Positions 47,577-55,809 of a stretch of DNA of 64,000 nucleotides are shown here, in pieces (within the stretch, counting starts at the first letter, position 1; every line of letters begins with the position of its first letter). The stretch comes from Vibrio coralliilyticus ATCC BAA-450 (GTDB lineage Bacteria; Pseudomonadota; Gammaproteobacteria; Enterobacterales; Vibrionaceae). The stretch lies in the NCBI RefSeq assembly GCF_000176135.1, contig NZ_ACZN01000015.1, forward strand, positions 558,001-622,000, in the 5' to 3' direction. A model generated the notes under the pieces. It did no database searches. It worked only from the letters and a program-made list of their open reading frames with translations, and was not told where the DNA came from. Made by a program: the position numbers and the translations under genes.

Positions 47577-47606
47577 TAAAAAGCTCTCTTTCGAGAGCTT
47601 TTTTCA
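47577..47606. terminator. Bidirectional terminator between dxs and truC
   Basis: The arms AAGCTCTC and GAGAGCTT lie between A- and T-runs, 30 bp after dxs and just before the convergent truC stop. Confidence 0.92.
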
Positions 47607-47608
47607 TT

Positions 47609-48334
47609 CTATTCAGGCATCTGCCAAGCAAACTCATCGCAAATCTTCTGCCATGTATCATCGACTTTCGCTTTAATCAGCACCGTTTGGTTAGTAAACG
47701 GGTGCACAAACTCTAAGCTTGAGGCATGCAGAAGCAAGCGGTGGGAGTCATAGACTTCTCTAAACAATTTGTTGTGCTTGCCATCGCCATGCGTGGTATC
47801 ACCGACTATCGGATGACGAAGGTGAGCCATATGTCGTCTGAGCTGATGTTTACGCCCAGTCAGAGGCTTTAATTCCATCAAACAGTAACGAGTCGTGGGA
47901 AACTTTCCTGTTGAATAAGGGATCTCTGCTTTTGCCAATGTGTGGTAATCGGTGATCGCTTCCTGAGCCTCCTTCTCTTGGCTCGCATGCTTATCGGCGA
48001 TCTTATCCAGCTCAACCTTTAAGGCATAATCTAATCGTCCCGCCTCTTCAATCCAACCTCGCACAATGGCGTGATAGGTCTTGACCATTTCATGGTTGGC
48101 AAACATAGGCATCACTTGAGAGGCCACATCACTCGACAACGCAAAAATCAGTACACCCGACGTCGGTCGGTCAAGACGATGAAGTGGAAATACATGTTGA
48201 CCAATTTGGTCACGCAATGTCTGCATCACAAACTGAGTTTCGTGTTTATCTAACCAACTACGGTGAACCAACATCCCAGCAGGCTTGTTCACGGCAACAA
48301 AGTACTCGTCCTGAAAAACAATATCTAATATCAC
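47609..48334 (-). CDS. truC: tRNA pseudouridine65 synthase TruC
   Basis: The product is 241 aa. The RluA-family catalytic motif HRLDRPTSGVLIFA contains the catalytic Asp (near residue 55). It also has GRKHQLRRHMAHLRHPIVGD. It makes pseudouridine 65 in certain tRNAs. The ATG overlaps the yqcC stop by 4 bp, the same pair as in E. coli. Confidence 0.95.
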   Translation of the reverse strand: MILDIVFQDEYFVAVNKPAGMLVHRSWLDKHETQFVMQTLRDQIGQHVFPLHRLDRPTSGVLIFALSSDVASQVMPMFANHEMVKTYHAIVRGWIEEAGRLDYALKVELDKIADKHASQEKEAQEAITDYHTLAKAEIPYSTGKFPTTRYCLMELKPLTGRKHQLRRHMAHLRHPIVGDTTHGDGKHNKLFREVYDSHRLLLHASSLEFVHPFTNQTVLIKAKVDDTWQKICDEFAWQMPE

Positions 48335-48645
48335 GCACAGGCCTCATCTATCGCTCTAAGTAGATCAAGTAATGGAGTATATGCCCCATGCTCTTTCCAA
48401 CACTCTTCAAAGTAAGGCGTAATCGCAAAGCCCGCGGGTAAAGGCATCTTCTGCTCAAGAAGATATGCCATTTTTGGTAAAAATACCCACTGTAACCATT
48501 GTTCTGGTTGTAACGTATCGACCGCAAAAGGTTCAGCACTTTGTAGTGCTTGGTCAGCAGGCTTGTGTCGTTGCCATAGTTTTAGCTCGCGCATGACAGA
48601 GGGTAACTGGTCTAGAAGTGGTACTAATTGCTGTTCTTTTGTCAT
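48331..48645 (-). CDS. yqcC: YqcC family protein
   Basis: The product is 104 aa from the ATG at 48643-48645, matching the usual YqcC start. A 14-codon extension is not conserved. Typical segments are QPEQWLQWVFLPKMAYLLEQ and the final LLDLLRAIDEACA. The protein is soluble, and its function is unknown. In E. coli yqcC adjoins csrB and truC. The same three elements are within 3 kb here. Confidence 0.9.
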   Translation of the reverse strand: MTKEQQLVPLLDQLPSVMRELKLWQRHKPADQALQSAEPFAVDTLQPEQWLQWVFLPKMAYLLEQKMPLPAGFAITPYFEECWKEHGAYTPLLDLLRAIDEACA

Positions 48646-48720
48646 AAACCTGAGGGGAAACCTTGAAATTAGGCATAAGAGTACCATTTATAGAGGAAAG
48701 AAAGTTAGGACTATTCAGCA

Positions 48721-49758
48721 ATGGACACCATTCATACCCTCAGCCAGTTATTAACCAATAGTGAATGCCAATATCAGGTTTACGATCTAGGGCGCCGAAT
48801 CAAACACATAGACAGCAAAGTGTTTGCCGATGTAGAAAAAGGCCTTCAACCCTATCCGTTCCCTTTACAACGCAAAGCGCATCTCGCGATTGCTTACTGG
48901 AATGAACACAAGCAACCGTGGATTTGGTTTTTAAAGTTTGAGCTGGATGAGCGTGGTCTATTGAAGCAGGCTGATGTAGGCAACTTCATTAAATATGTCG
49001 TTGAGGCGATGGGAACGCGCTTGAGTCAGGAAATGACGGAAGAGCAGCAACAAAAGCTATCGAATAACCCTTATACCTATAAGCCTGCTGAAGATAAAAT
49101 GGCTGTGTTTCACAGTCAGATAAGAGCTCAACTCGACTTACCATGCAGTCAGTACTATGAGCACGCACAGCACTACTTTTCTGGAGGTCTCGGCTGGGAC
49201 AAATGGCAGACCGTCGGCCTTCAAGGTGTAACCGATATCTGTGCTCGCCTTGGACACAACCAAAACGGCGTCAACTTACGTAAAGCACTAAAGCACCTGC
49301 CTAATGAGCCCCTTTATGCCTTGTTAGGAGCGCTGGAGCACACTCCTTTGCCGGATAAACTGGCAGAGCGTTTACAAGAAATGGCCCTTGAGCAGATAGA
49401 CAGCAAAGACCCAGATATCTTCCTCCTCGGCGCTCTCGCTCGTGCATTGTCTGGAGCTAACACGTCGTATTCAGGAGTGATACTCGACAAAATACTCGCG
49501 TCTCCTCGCTTAAGTCATCAAGAAGTGTTGATTGGTGTAGCAGGCCGCAGTTGGTACCTTCTCCGCGACCCACAACGTGCGCAGCAATTTCTTCTGCGTT
49601 TAGCTCAGACTGGAAATCAGGCACTATTTAATCAACTGTTTGCCGATCTGGTGATGCTGCCTGAATTGAGAATGGTGTTATTACCCCTGCTTCATTCTGC
49701 ACCATCTCAGGAGCTGGCAGAGGCACTGGTAAAACTTCAACAAGCGACTAAGGGCTAA
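48721..49758 (+). CDS. DUF3549 protein
   Basis: The product is 345 aa with no membrane segment or signal. The N-terminal HTLSQLLTNSECQYQVYDLGRRI is typical of the DUF3549 family of Vibrionaceae and relatives. The C-terminal half is helical and repeat-like. The function is unknown. It is divergent from yqcC and followed after 3 bp by the DUF3301 gene. Confidence 0.85.
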   Translation: MDTIHTLSQLLTNSECQYQVYDLGRRIKHIDSKVFADVEKGLQPYPFPLQRKAHLAIAYWNEHKQPWIWFLKFELDERGLLKQADVGNFIKYVVEAMGTRLSQEMTEEQQQKLSNNPYTYKPAEDKMAVFHSQIRAQLDLPCSQYYEHAQHYFSGGLGWDKWQTVGLQGVTDICARLGHNQNGVNLRKALKHLPNEPLYALLGALEHTPLPDKLAERLQEMALEQIDSKDPDIFLLGALARALSGANTSYSGVILDKILASPRLSHQEVLIGVAGRSWYLLRDPQRAQQFLLRLAQTGNQALFNQLFADLVMLPELRMVLLPLLHSAPSQELAEALVKLQQATKG

Positions 49759-49761
49759 AAG

Positions 49762-50061
49762 ATGATCGGTGACCTTCTAGCCATTCTGGGATTGGTATTC
49801 GGCTGTTTTTTATTCTGGCAACAGAGAAGACAAGCTGAGTTAGCCAAATCAATCGCGGCCAACAAATGTAAGCAGCTCGATTTGCAATTGATCAGCGTCG
49901 CGCTAAAAGGTCATAAACTGAAAACGCCAGACGGAATCTGGCGTTGGCACTCTGTTTATCAATTTGAGTTTTCATCGCTTGGTGATGACTGCTACCAAGG
50001 CAAGTTGATCATGCAAGGCTTTCGACTGATAAAGGTCGATCTGCCACCTCATCGGATGTAA
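49762..50061 (+). CDS. DUF3301 small membrane-anchored protein
   Basis: The product is 99 aa. It has an N-terminal membrane helix (MIGDLLAILGLVFGCFLFW) and then a cytoplasmic domain of about 75 residues with KTPDGIWRWHSVYQFEFSS, as in DUF3301. The function is unknown. It starts 3 bp after the DUF3549 gene, and the two usually travel together. The last 53 bp overlap the convergent acetyltransferase gene. Confidence 0.85.
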   Translation: MIGDLLAILGLVFGCFLFWQQRRQAELAKSIAANKCKQLDLQLISVALKGHKLKTPDGIWRWHSVYQFEFSSLGDDCYQGKLIMQGFRLIKVDLPPHRM

Positions 50062-50527
50062 ATACATACTGATTATACGGGCCAAATGCATCACGATTTT
50101 GACCGCATAACTCAAAACCCAGCTTGCCTAGAATACGAATCGATGGCGTGTGCTCAATGTTGGCTGTTGCTGATACGCGAGTTAAGTTGAGATCCCGCAC
50201 CGCCTTAGGGAAAAAGGCCTTCAGTACTTCACTGGCGTATCCCTTCCCCCAATAGGCTTTATCAAAGATATACCCTAATTCCGGCCCACTATCCAAATGA
50301 TAGATAAATACATGCCCGATATATTCTCGTGAATGACTGTCTAAAACAGCCAACGCATAAATGGTGTGATCATGTAAAACTTGCTGGAAAAGTTGTTTTG
50401 CTGAAGAAACAGTGTGCGGTCCATTCATCTCAGCTCGATTCTTGGCACAACAGTTAAGCATCAAGAATTCTGACTGTAATGATTCATTGTATGGCACCAG
50501 TAATGTTCGGCGAGTTACGATAGTCAC
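50009..50527 (-). CDS. GNAT N-acetyltransferase (RimJ/RimL type)
   Basis: The product is 172 aa, starting with GTG (50525-50527) behind AAGGA. It has a GNAT core with GYIFDKAYWGKGYASEVLKAF (acetyl-CoA loop) and NIEHTPSIRILGKLGFE. The RimJ/RimL group acetylates ribosomal proteins or small amines. The substrate cannot be predicted here. Its 3' end overlaps the convergent DUF3301 gene by 53 bp. Confidence 0.88.
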   Translation of the reverse strand: MTIVTRRTLLVPYNESLQSEFLMLNCCAKNRAEMNGPHTVSSAKQLFQQVLHDHTIYALAVLDSHSREYIGHVFIYHLDSGPELGYIFDKAYWGKGYASEVLKAFFPKAVRDLNLTRVSATANIEHTPSIRILGKLGFELCGQNRDAFGPYNQYVFTSDEVADRPLSVESLA

Positions 50528-50682
50528 AACACATCCTTATTGACAGCATGCCCCCGAAGCACAGGGGCTATTTTTTGTTTCCAAACGTAGAAACAAAGCC
50601 GAAAAGTTATACCAACTGATAGGTTTAGTTATTGATCTAGATTGTTATTTTGACGTTGTTAGTGTGAGTTATGCCTAAGGTT

Positions 50683-50715
50683 AAAGAAAAGCCCCGATAC
50701 GCAAATATCGGGGCT
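50683..50715 (-). terminator. Terminator of the CsrB-type RNA
   Basis: The arms GCCCCGATA and TATCGGGGC pair around a short loop, followed on the minus strand by TTTTCTTT. Confidence 0.9.
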
Positions 50716-51080
50716 ATAGTCTTACTCGTAGCAGTCCGGCCACAAAAGGTGCTCCATGCATCTTCCTTAATAGTCACTGAATCCTTCAGTGTTATCCTGG
50801 CTTCGCCGTCCTAGCGGTGTCCTAATCGTCCTGATAGCTAACTGACCTGTTAGCGCACGTCACTAGTTCCCTGAGCGGTGTCCTTTGCATCATCCTGATA
50901 ATGTCACGCCTCTTCCCAGAGGGGCCCTATCCGTCCTTAGTACTGAGTTCCCATCAGTAACTGCTTCCCTACAGTATCCTTCGCTCCTTGCTGACTAGCA
51001 CTCCTTACTAGCCAAATCTTCGTCCCGAAGATGTTCAGTCCTTAACGTTCCTGTTCCGTGTCAGCATCCCGTCCAACACT
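50684..51080 (-). ncRNA. csrB: CsrB-type regulatory RNA that sequesters CsrA
   Basis: This stretch has no convincing gene and is unusually rich in GGA on the minus strand. I count about 25 GGA motifs between 50730 and 51075, many in short hairpin loops (for example AGGA and GGGA between complementary arms). That is the hallmark of CsrB/CsrC RNAs, which titrate the translational regulator CsrA. The 3' end is a strong terminator (stem GCCCCGATA / TATCGGGGC, 50691-50714, then T-rich). A -35/-10 pair TTGCTT-N16-TAAATT (51112 to 51085) puts the start near 51078. The nearby truC-yqcC genes match the E. coli csrB neighbourhood. The 5' end is approximate. Confidence 0.88.
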
Positions 51081-51084
51081 TGGT

Positions 51085-51112
51085 AATTTACCCTACCTCT
51101 TTCTATAAGCAA
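51085..51112 (-). promoter_or_regulatory. Candidate promoter of the CsrB-type RNA
   Basis: On the minus strand TTGCTT (-35), a 16-bp spacer and TAAATT (-10). A CTTACA half-site near 51210, like half of the VarA/UvrY (GacA) binding site, lies upstream. Promoter strength and the activator site are inferred. Confidence 0.45.
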
Positions 51113-51331
51113 TGCGATAAACGAATGCTCAGGTTACATAAATACGCTATTTAGATTTAATATCAAACAAATTCAACAACATAAAATAACAATGCGTTTA
51201 TCACACCTGTGTAAGACTGTTTTATCGCACACTAAGCGTAAGAGATCTCGCACATTACAAGCGTGCATTTTCTATTCGCATTCACAGGATACGTTGAGTA
51301 TCATGACGCTAAACGCATTCAAGGAGGTCAT

Positions 51332-51619
51332 ATGCTCACTCAAGATGTTAGTCAGGAGCTTAAGGAAGTTTTAGAACAGCTCCAAAAAGAGGGTAAGGAG
51401 CCAACCGTCGCCTTGGTGAAAGCACGCCTTAGTACAGCCATCCCTATGCCCGCTCTTATAACGACAATTAAAAGCTGGAAAAGTGCTAACCGTGTTCCCA
51501 AAGTAGAAGTCGCTGCTAAAACAGCTAATGACGCATGCAGAATTACTGAGCTGGAAAAACAAGTCGCTGAGTTGACCACTAGGTTGGCACTATTAGAAGA
51601 GAAGATGGCGAACTCGTAA
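51332..51619 (+). CDS. Small protein with KfrA-like N-terminal domain and C-terminal coiled coil
   Basis: The product is 95 aa from the ATG at 51332, which has an ideal AAGGAGGT site 4 bp upstream. The N-terminal 60 residues (EGKEPTVALVKARL...ITTIKSWKSANRVPK) have the shape of the KfrA/plasmid replication regulator DNA-binding domain. The last 30 residues form a leucine-heptad coiled coil (ITELEKQVAELTTRLALLEEK). It is probably a DNA-binding dimer. It lies between the CsrB-type RNA and an IS200-type element and may itself be acquired. The function is unknown. Confidence 0.7.
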   Translation: MLTQDVSQELKEVLEQLQKEGKEPTVALVKARLSTAIPMPALITTIKSWKSANRVPKVEVAAKTANDACRITELEKQVAELTTRLALLEEKMANS

Positions 51620-51639
51620 GTGAGTTTATCTCGCTGATA

Positions 51640-52265
51640 AGACCCAGAGTAAAAATCCACCTGCATAGCAGGTGGCTTTGGTTGGCCCCCTATAAGGGGG
51701 CTCACTGCTATTTATCTAACCCTAGAAGCATTTGTCGCTCCTCTTCTTCTTTCCCCACACGATCTTGGTGCCTGACGTATCTACGTATAATTTCCTCGTT
51801 CATCCCTACCGAATCAACAAAGTAACCTCGTTGCCAGAACTTATTACCCCAGAGCTTTTTCTTTCTCAAATACGGAAATTTGTTAAACAACCTAATCGCT
51901 GTACGACCTTTAACAAACCCCATGTAATTTGAGATACTCATGCTCGGCGGAAGCCTCACGACTAAATGGACATGATCAATTTGGACGTTAAGCTCGACAA
52001 CCTTGCATTTCTTCATATTGCTGTAAACGTAGATACTTCGATACAGCTCTTTGCCTAAATTTCCTTTCAGAATCTTTAGTCGATATTTAGGTGTCCAAAC
52101 AATATGATATTGGCACCGATGATAAACGTGTGAAGCGGATTCATATCTGCTCATGTTCGTTATTTCCTTCATTTGTTGGTTGCAAACGAGGACATCTTGA
52201 ACATGAGCGTTCTTCGGGCAAAGCCCAAAAGAACGATCACCACCTTCTAAAGAAGGTGGTTTAGG
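51640..52265 (-). mobile_element. IS200/IS605-family element (IS200 group, tnpA only)
   Basis: About 625 bp, containing only a TnpA gene and no accessory tnpB. Both ends carry subterminal hairpins: 51657-51675 (CCACCTGC/GCAGGTGG) and 51685-51701 (GCCCCC/GGGGGC) at the right end, and 52209-52234 and 52239-52260 (ACCACCTTCT/AGAAGGTGGT) at the left end. IS200-type elements transpose as single strands and have no terminal inverted repeats or target duplication. The length resembles IS1004 of V. cholerae. Exact cleavage positions cannot be fixed by eye. Confidence 0.8.
51708..52154 (-). CDS. tnpA: IS200/IS605-family transposase TnpA (Y1 HUH)
   Basis: The product is 148 aa from the ATG at 52152-52154, the full size for TnpA. 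The metal-binding HUH motif is HVHLVV (near residue 60) and the catalytic Tyr is in IIRRYVRHQ. The N-terminus SHVYHRCQYHIVWTPKYR is typical. No frameshift or stop is visible, so it could be active. Confidence 0.95.
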   Translation of the reverse strand: MSRYESASHVYHRCQYHIVWTPKYRLKILKGNLGKELYRSIYVYSNMKKCKVVELNVQIDHVHLVVRLPPSMSISNYMGFVKGRTAIRLFNKFPYLRKKKLWGNKFWQRGYFVDSVGMNEEIIRRYVRHQDRVGKEEEERQMLLGLDK

Positions 52266-52272
52266 GCCAGAA

Positions 52273-52306
52273 AATAAAAAAGGCTTGGCGCAATGCCAAG
52301 CCTTTG
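52273..52306 (-). terminator. Terminator of the sdh-suc operon (after sucD)
   Basis: The arms AGGCTTGGC and GCCAAGCCT enclose GCAAT. On the minus strand the stem is followed by TTTTTTATTTT. It lies 23 bp after the sucD stop. Confidence 0.92.
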
Positions 52307-52328
52307 TTTGTTTAGGCAGACTGGTGAA

Positions 52329-53201
52329 TTACCAACCTGTTACTTCACGTAGACCTTTACCGATGTCTGCTAGAGACTTAACCGTCTTAACGCCTGCTGC
52401 CTCTAGAGCTGCAAACTTGTCTTCCGCTGTACCTTTACCACCAGAGATGATTGCACCAGCGTGGCCCATACGTTTACCTGGAGGTGCAGTAACACCAGCG
52501 ATGTAAGAAACTACAGGTTTAGTCACGTTCTCTTTGATAAACGCCGCTGCTTCTTCTTCTGCTGTACCACCGATCTCGCCGATCATTACGATAGCTTCAG
52601 TTTCTGGATCTTCTTGGAACAGTTTTAGGATATCAATGAAGTTTGAACCTGGGATTGGGTCACCACCGATACCAACACAAGTAGACTGACCGAAGCCTTC
52701 ATCTGTAGTCTGCTTAACCGCTTCATACGTTAGAGTACCAGAGCGAGAAACAATACCTACTTTACCTTTCTTGTGGATATGACCAGGCATGATACCAATC
52801 TTACACTCGTCAGGAGTGATTAGACCTGGACAGTTAGGACCGATCATGCGAACGCCAGTTTCTTCTAGCTTCACTTTAACGTCGATCATATCTGTTGTAG
52901 GGATACCTTCAGTGATCGTTACGATAAGCTCGATACCTGCATCAATCGCTTCTAGGATTGCATCTTTACAGAAAGGTGCTGGAACGTAGATAACTGTTGC
53001 TGTTGCGCCAGTTGCTTCTACTGCTTCACGTACAGTGTTGAATACAGGAAGACCAAGGTGAGTTTGACCACCTTTACCTGGAGATACACCACCAACCATC
53101 TGTGTACCGTATGCGATAGCTTGCTCAGAGTGGAAAGTACCTTGACCACCAGTGAAACCCTGACAGATTACTTTGGTGTCTTTATTAATTAGTACAGACA
53201 T
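52329..53201 (-). CDS. sucD: Succinyl-CoA synthetase alpha subunit SucD
   Basis: The product is 290 aa. It has an N-terminal CoA-binding Rossmann region ([18 protein letters not shown]) and the phosphohistidine in [10 protein letters not shown] (His near 247). It interconverts succinyl-CoA and succinate with nucleotide phosphorylation, together with SucC. The start ATG overlaps the sucC stop by 1 bp. Confidence 0.98.
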   Translation of the reverse strand: MSVLINKDTKVICQGFTGGQGTFHSEQAIAYGTQMVGGVSPGKGGQTHLGLPVFNTVREAVEATGATATVIYVPAPFCKDAILEAIDAGIELIVTITEGIPTTDMIDVKVKLEETGVRMIGPNCPGLITPDECKIGIMPGHIHKKGKVGIVSRSGTLTYEAVKQTTDEGFGQSTCVGIGGDPIPGSNFIDILKLFQEDPETEAIVMIGEIGGTAEEEAAAFIKENVTKPVVSYIAGVTAPPGKRMGHAGAIISGGKGTAEDKFAALEAAGVKTVKSLADIGKGLREVTGW

Positions 53202-54367
53202 TATTTGCCCTCCGCAGCAGCAACAACTTTCTGAGCTGCGTCAGTTAGTGACTCAGCAGCGATGATATCAACATCAGAATTAGCAAGAACTTCGCGACCT
53301 AGGTCTGCGTTAGTACCTTCAAGACGAACAACAACAGGTACGCTTACACCTACCTCTTTAACTGCACCAATAATACCTTCTGCGATCATGTCACAACGCA
53401 CGATACCACCGAAGATGTTTACTAGTACTGCTTTTACATTGTCATCAGATAGAATGATCTTGAATGCTTCTGCTACACGCTCTTTAGTCGCGCCGCCACC
53501 TACATCTAGGAAGTTAGCTGGCTTACCACCGTGTAGGTTTACAATATCCATTGTGCCCATTGCTAGGCCCGCACCGTTAACCATACAGCCAACGTTGCCA
53601 TCTAGAGCGACATAGTTCAGTTCCCACTGAGCAGCATGAGCTTCACGCTCATCTTCTTGTGAAGGATCGTGCATTTCACGCAGCTTAGGCTGACGGTACA
53701 TAGCGTTTGAATCGATGTTAATCTTGCCATCTAGACAAAGCAGGTTACCTTCACCAGTAACAACTAGTGGGTTGATTTCTAGTAGTGCTAGATCGTACTG
53801 AGCAAACATAGTACCAAGACCCATGAAGATCTTAACGAACTGCTTGATCTGGTCACCCGCTAGGCCTAGTTTGAACGCAAGTTCACGGCCCTGATAAGCT
53901 TGAGGACCAACCAATGGGTCGATCGCAGCTTTGTGGATTAGCTCCGGCGTTTCTTCCGCAACTTTCTCAATCTCAACACCGCCTTCCGTTGAAGCCATGA
54001 AAACGATCTTACGGCTTGCACGGTCAACAACCGCACCAAGGTAAAGTTCGTTAGCAATATTAGACGCTTCTTCAACAAGGATTTTTGTAACAGGCTGACC
54101 ATTTGCATCTGTTTGGTAAGTTACCAGGTTCTTACCTAGCCATTTTTGCGCAAATTCTTTTACGCCATCTTTTGTGTCATGTAGTTCAACACCACCCGCT
54201 TTACCGCGGCCACCAGCGTGAACCTGACATTTAACAACTTTTTTCTCTGTGCTAATGCGTCCCGCAGCTTCGAAAGCTTCTTGAGGGGTATCACACGCAT
54301 AGCCTTCCGGTACAGGCAAACCGAATTCTGCAAACAGCTGTTTGGCTTGGTATTCATGCAAATTCAT
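53201..54367 (-). CDS. sucC: Succinyl-CoA synthetase beta subunit SucC
   Basis: The product is 388 aa, the same length as in E. coli. It starts [20 protein letters not shown] and carries the ATP-grasp domain and nucleotide motif [16 protein letters not shown]. The C-terminal [16 protein letters not shown] is the CoA ligase domain. It is separated from sucB by 209 bp containing two strong hairpins. Confidence 0.98.
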   Translation of the reverse strand: MNLHEYQAKQLFAEFGLPVPEGYACDTPQEAFEAAGRISTEKKVVKCQVHAGGRGKAGGVELHDTKDGVKEFAQKWLGKNLVTYQTDANGQPVTKILVEEASNIANELYLGAVVDRASRKIVFMASTEGGVEIEKVAEETPELIHKAAIDPLVGPQAYQGRELAFKLGLAGDQIKQFVKIFMGLGTMFAQYDLALLEINPLVVTGEGNLLCLDGKINIDSNAMYRQPKLREMHDPSQEDEREAHAAQWELNYVALDGNVGCMVNGAGLAMGTMDIVNLHGGKPANFLDVGGGATKERVAEAFKIILSDDNVKAVLVNIFGGIVRCDMIAEGIIGAVKEVGVSVPVVVRLEGTNADLGREVLANSDVDIIAAESLTDAAQKVVAAAEGK

Positions 54368-54498
54368 TTTGATATTCCGTTTGTTTTCCCTTGAGGGATT
54401 ATTATGTCCATGACGCTTTGATCGAAACGACCTAACGTCTGTAGGGTCTTCTCAATTAAACCACTAGCTATCCAATTCAATAACGAGTGCTTCAAATG

Positions 54499-54569
54499 AA
54501 GGCTGAGCGTTGAGCGTGCTCAGCCTTAGAAACTTTAGGCACCAGATTACCAAAATCAATCTGGTGCCT
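54499..54569 (-). other. Tandem hairpins in the sucB-sucC spacer
   Basis: Two stable stem-loops lie side by side: arms AAGGCTGAGC / GCTCAGCCTT (54499-54527) and AGGCACCAGATT / AATCTGGTGCCT (54537-54569, 12 perfect bp). Neither has a good T-tract on the minus strand. They may be RNA-processing or attenuation elements that set sucAB versus sucCD levels, or repeat-type elements. Confidence 0.6.
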
Positions 54570-54576
54570 GAGTTAA

Positions 54577-55782
54577 TTACACGTCAAGAAGTAGACGTGC
54601 TGGATCTTCCAGTAGCTCTTTGATGGTAACCAAGAAACCAACTGACTCACGACCATCAATCAAACGGTGATCGTAAGAAAGTGCAAGGTACATCATAGGT
54701 AGAATTTCTACTTTGCCATCAACAGCCATTGGTCTCTCTTGGATCTTGTGCATGCCAAGAATCGCTGATTGCGGCGGGTTGATGATTGGCGTAGACATTA
54801 GTGAACCAAAAACACCACCGTTAGTGATAGTAAAGTTACCACCCATCAGCTCGTCTACTGTCAACTTGCCGTCACGACCTTTGATCGCTAATTCTTTGAT
54901 GCCTTTTTCTACATCAGCAAAACCTAGCGTATCGCAATCTTTTAGGACTGGAGTAACTAGACCACGAGGCGTAGAAACCGCCATGCTGATGTCGAAGTAG
55001 TTGTGGTAAACAATGTCATCGCCATCAATAGAAGCGTTTACTTCTGGGTAACGTTTCAGTGCTTCGGTAACCGCTTTCACGTAGAAAGACATGAAACCAA
55101 GACGGATGCCGTGGCGCTCTTCGAATTGATCTTTGTACTGCTTACGAAGATCCATGATTGGCTTCATGTTTACTTCGTTAAACGTAGTCAGCATTGCCGT
55201 GTTGTTTTTCGCTTCAAGCAGACGATTTGCAACAGTTTTGCGCAGACGCGTCATAGGAACGCGTTTCTGGCTGCGAGCAGCTGCTGGCGCTTCGGCTACA
55301 GGAGCGTCTGCTTTCGGTGCAGCTTTGGCATTCGCAAGGTGCGCTTCAATATCTTCGCGCGTAATACGACCACCAACACCTGTACCTTTCACTTGGCTTG
55401 CTTCCAAGTTGTGTTCAGCAAGAAGACGACGTACAGCTGGGCTCAACGCATCGTTGCTTTCTTCACTCAGAGACGCTTTGTGACGCTTATCTGGAGACGC
55501 TTCCGCTTCCTCAGTCGTATCTTTTGTTGGCTCACCAGCAACAGCACCAGGTTTAAGTTTAGCAATCAGTTGCTTAGAAAGAACGGTAGCACCTTCTTCT
55601 TCGATGATAGCCTCTAGAACACCCGCTTCAGGAGCCGGTACTTCTAGAACTACTTTATCAGTTTCAATGTCAACCAGAACTTCGTCACGCTCTACCGCGT
55701 CACCTGGTTGTTTGTGCCATGTTGCTACTGTCGCATCAGCAACAGATTCAGGTAAATCTGGAACCAGAATTTCAATTGTCAT
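54577..55782 (-). CDS. sucB: 2-oxoglutarate dehydrogenase E2, dihydrolipoyl succinyltransferase SucB
   Basis: The product is 401 aa. It has an N-terminal lipoyl domain with the lipoylated Lys in [11 protein letters not shown] (near residue 43), a subunit-binding domain ([22 protein letters not shown]), and a C-terminal acyltransferase with [13 protein letters not shown]. Together with SucA and Lpd (not in this window) it forms the 2-oxoglutarate dehydrogenase complex. It follows sucA by 27 bp. Confidence 0.98.
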   Translation of the reverse strand: MTIEILVPDLPESVADATVATWHKQPGDAVERDEVLVDIETDKVVLEVPAPEAGVLEAIIEEEGATVLSKQLIAKLKPGAVAGEPTKDTTEEAEASPDKRHKASLSEESNDALSPAVRRLLAEHNLEASQVKGTGVGGRITREDIEAHLANAKAAPKADAPVAEAPAAARSQKRVPMTRLRKTVANRLLEAKNNTAMLTTFNEVNMKPIMDLRKQYKDQFEERHGIRLGFMSFYVKAVTEALKRYPEVNASIDGDDIVYHNYFDISMAVSTPRGLVTPVLKDCDTLGFADVEKGIKELAIKGRDGKLTVDELMGGNFTITNGGVFGSLMSTPIINPPQSAILGMHKIQERPMAVDGKVEILPMMYLALSYDHRLIDGRESVGFLVTIKELLEDPARLLLDV

Positions 55783-55809
55783 ATCTGTTTCTTCCTTTAA
55801 CTTCAGTTC

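Noticed and set aside
50547..50580. Hairpin GCCCC/GGGGC followed by T-run on the plus strand, as a terminator
   Set aside because: No plus-strand gene ends nearby (DUF3301 stops about 490 bp earlier), so I did not assign it. It could end an antisense transcript.
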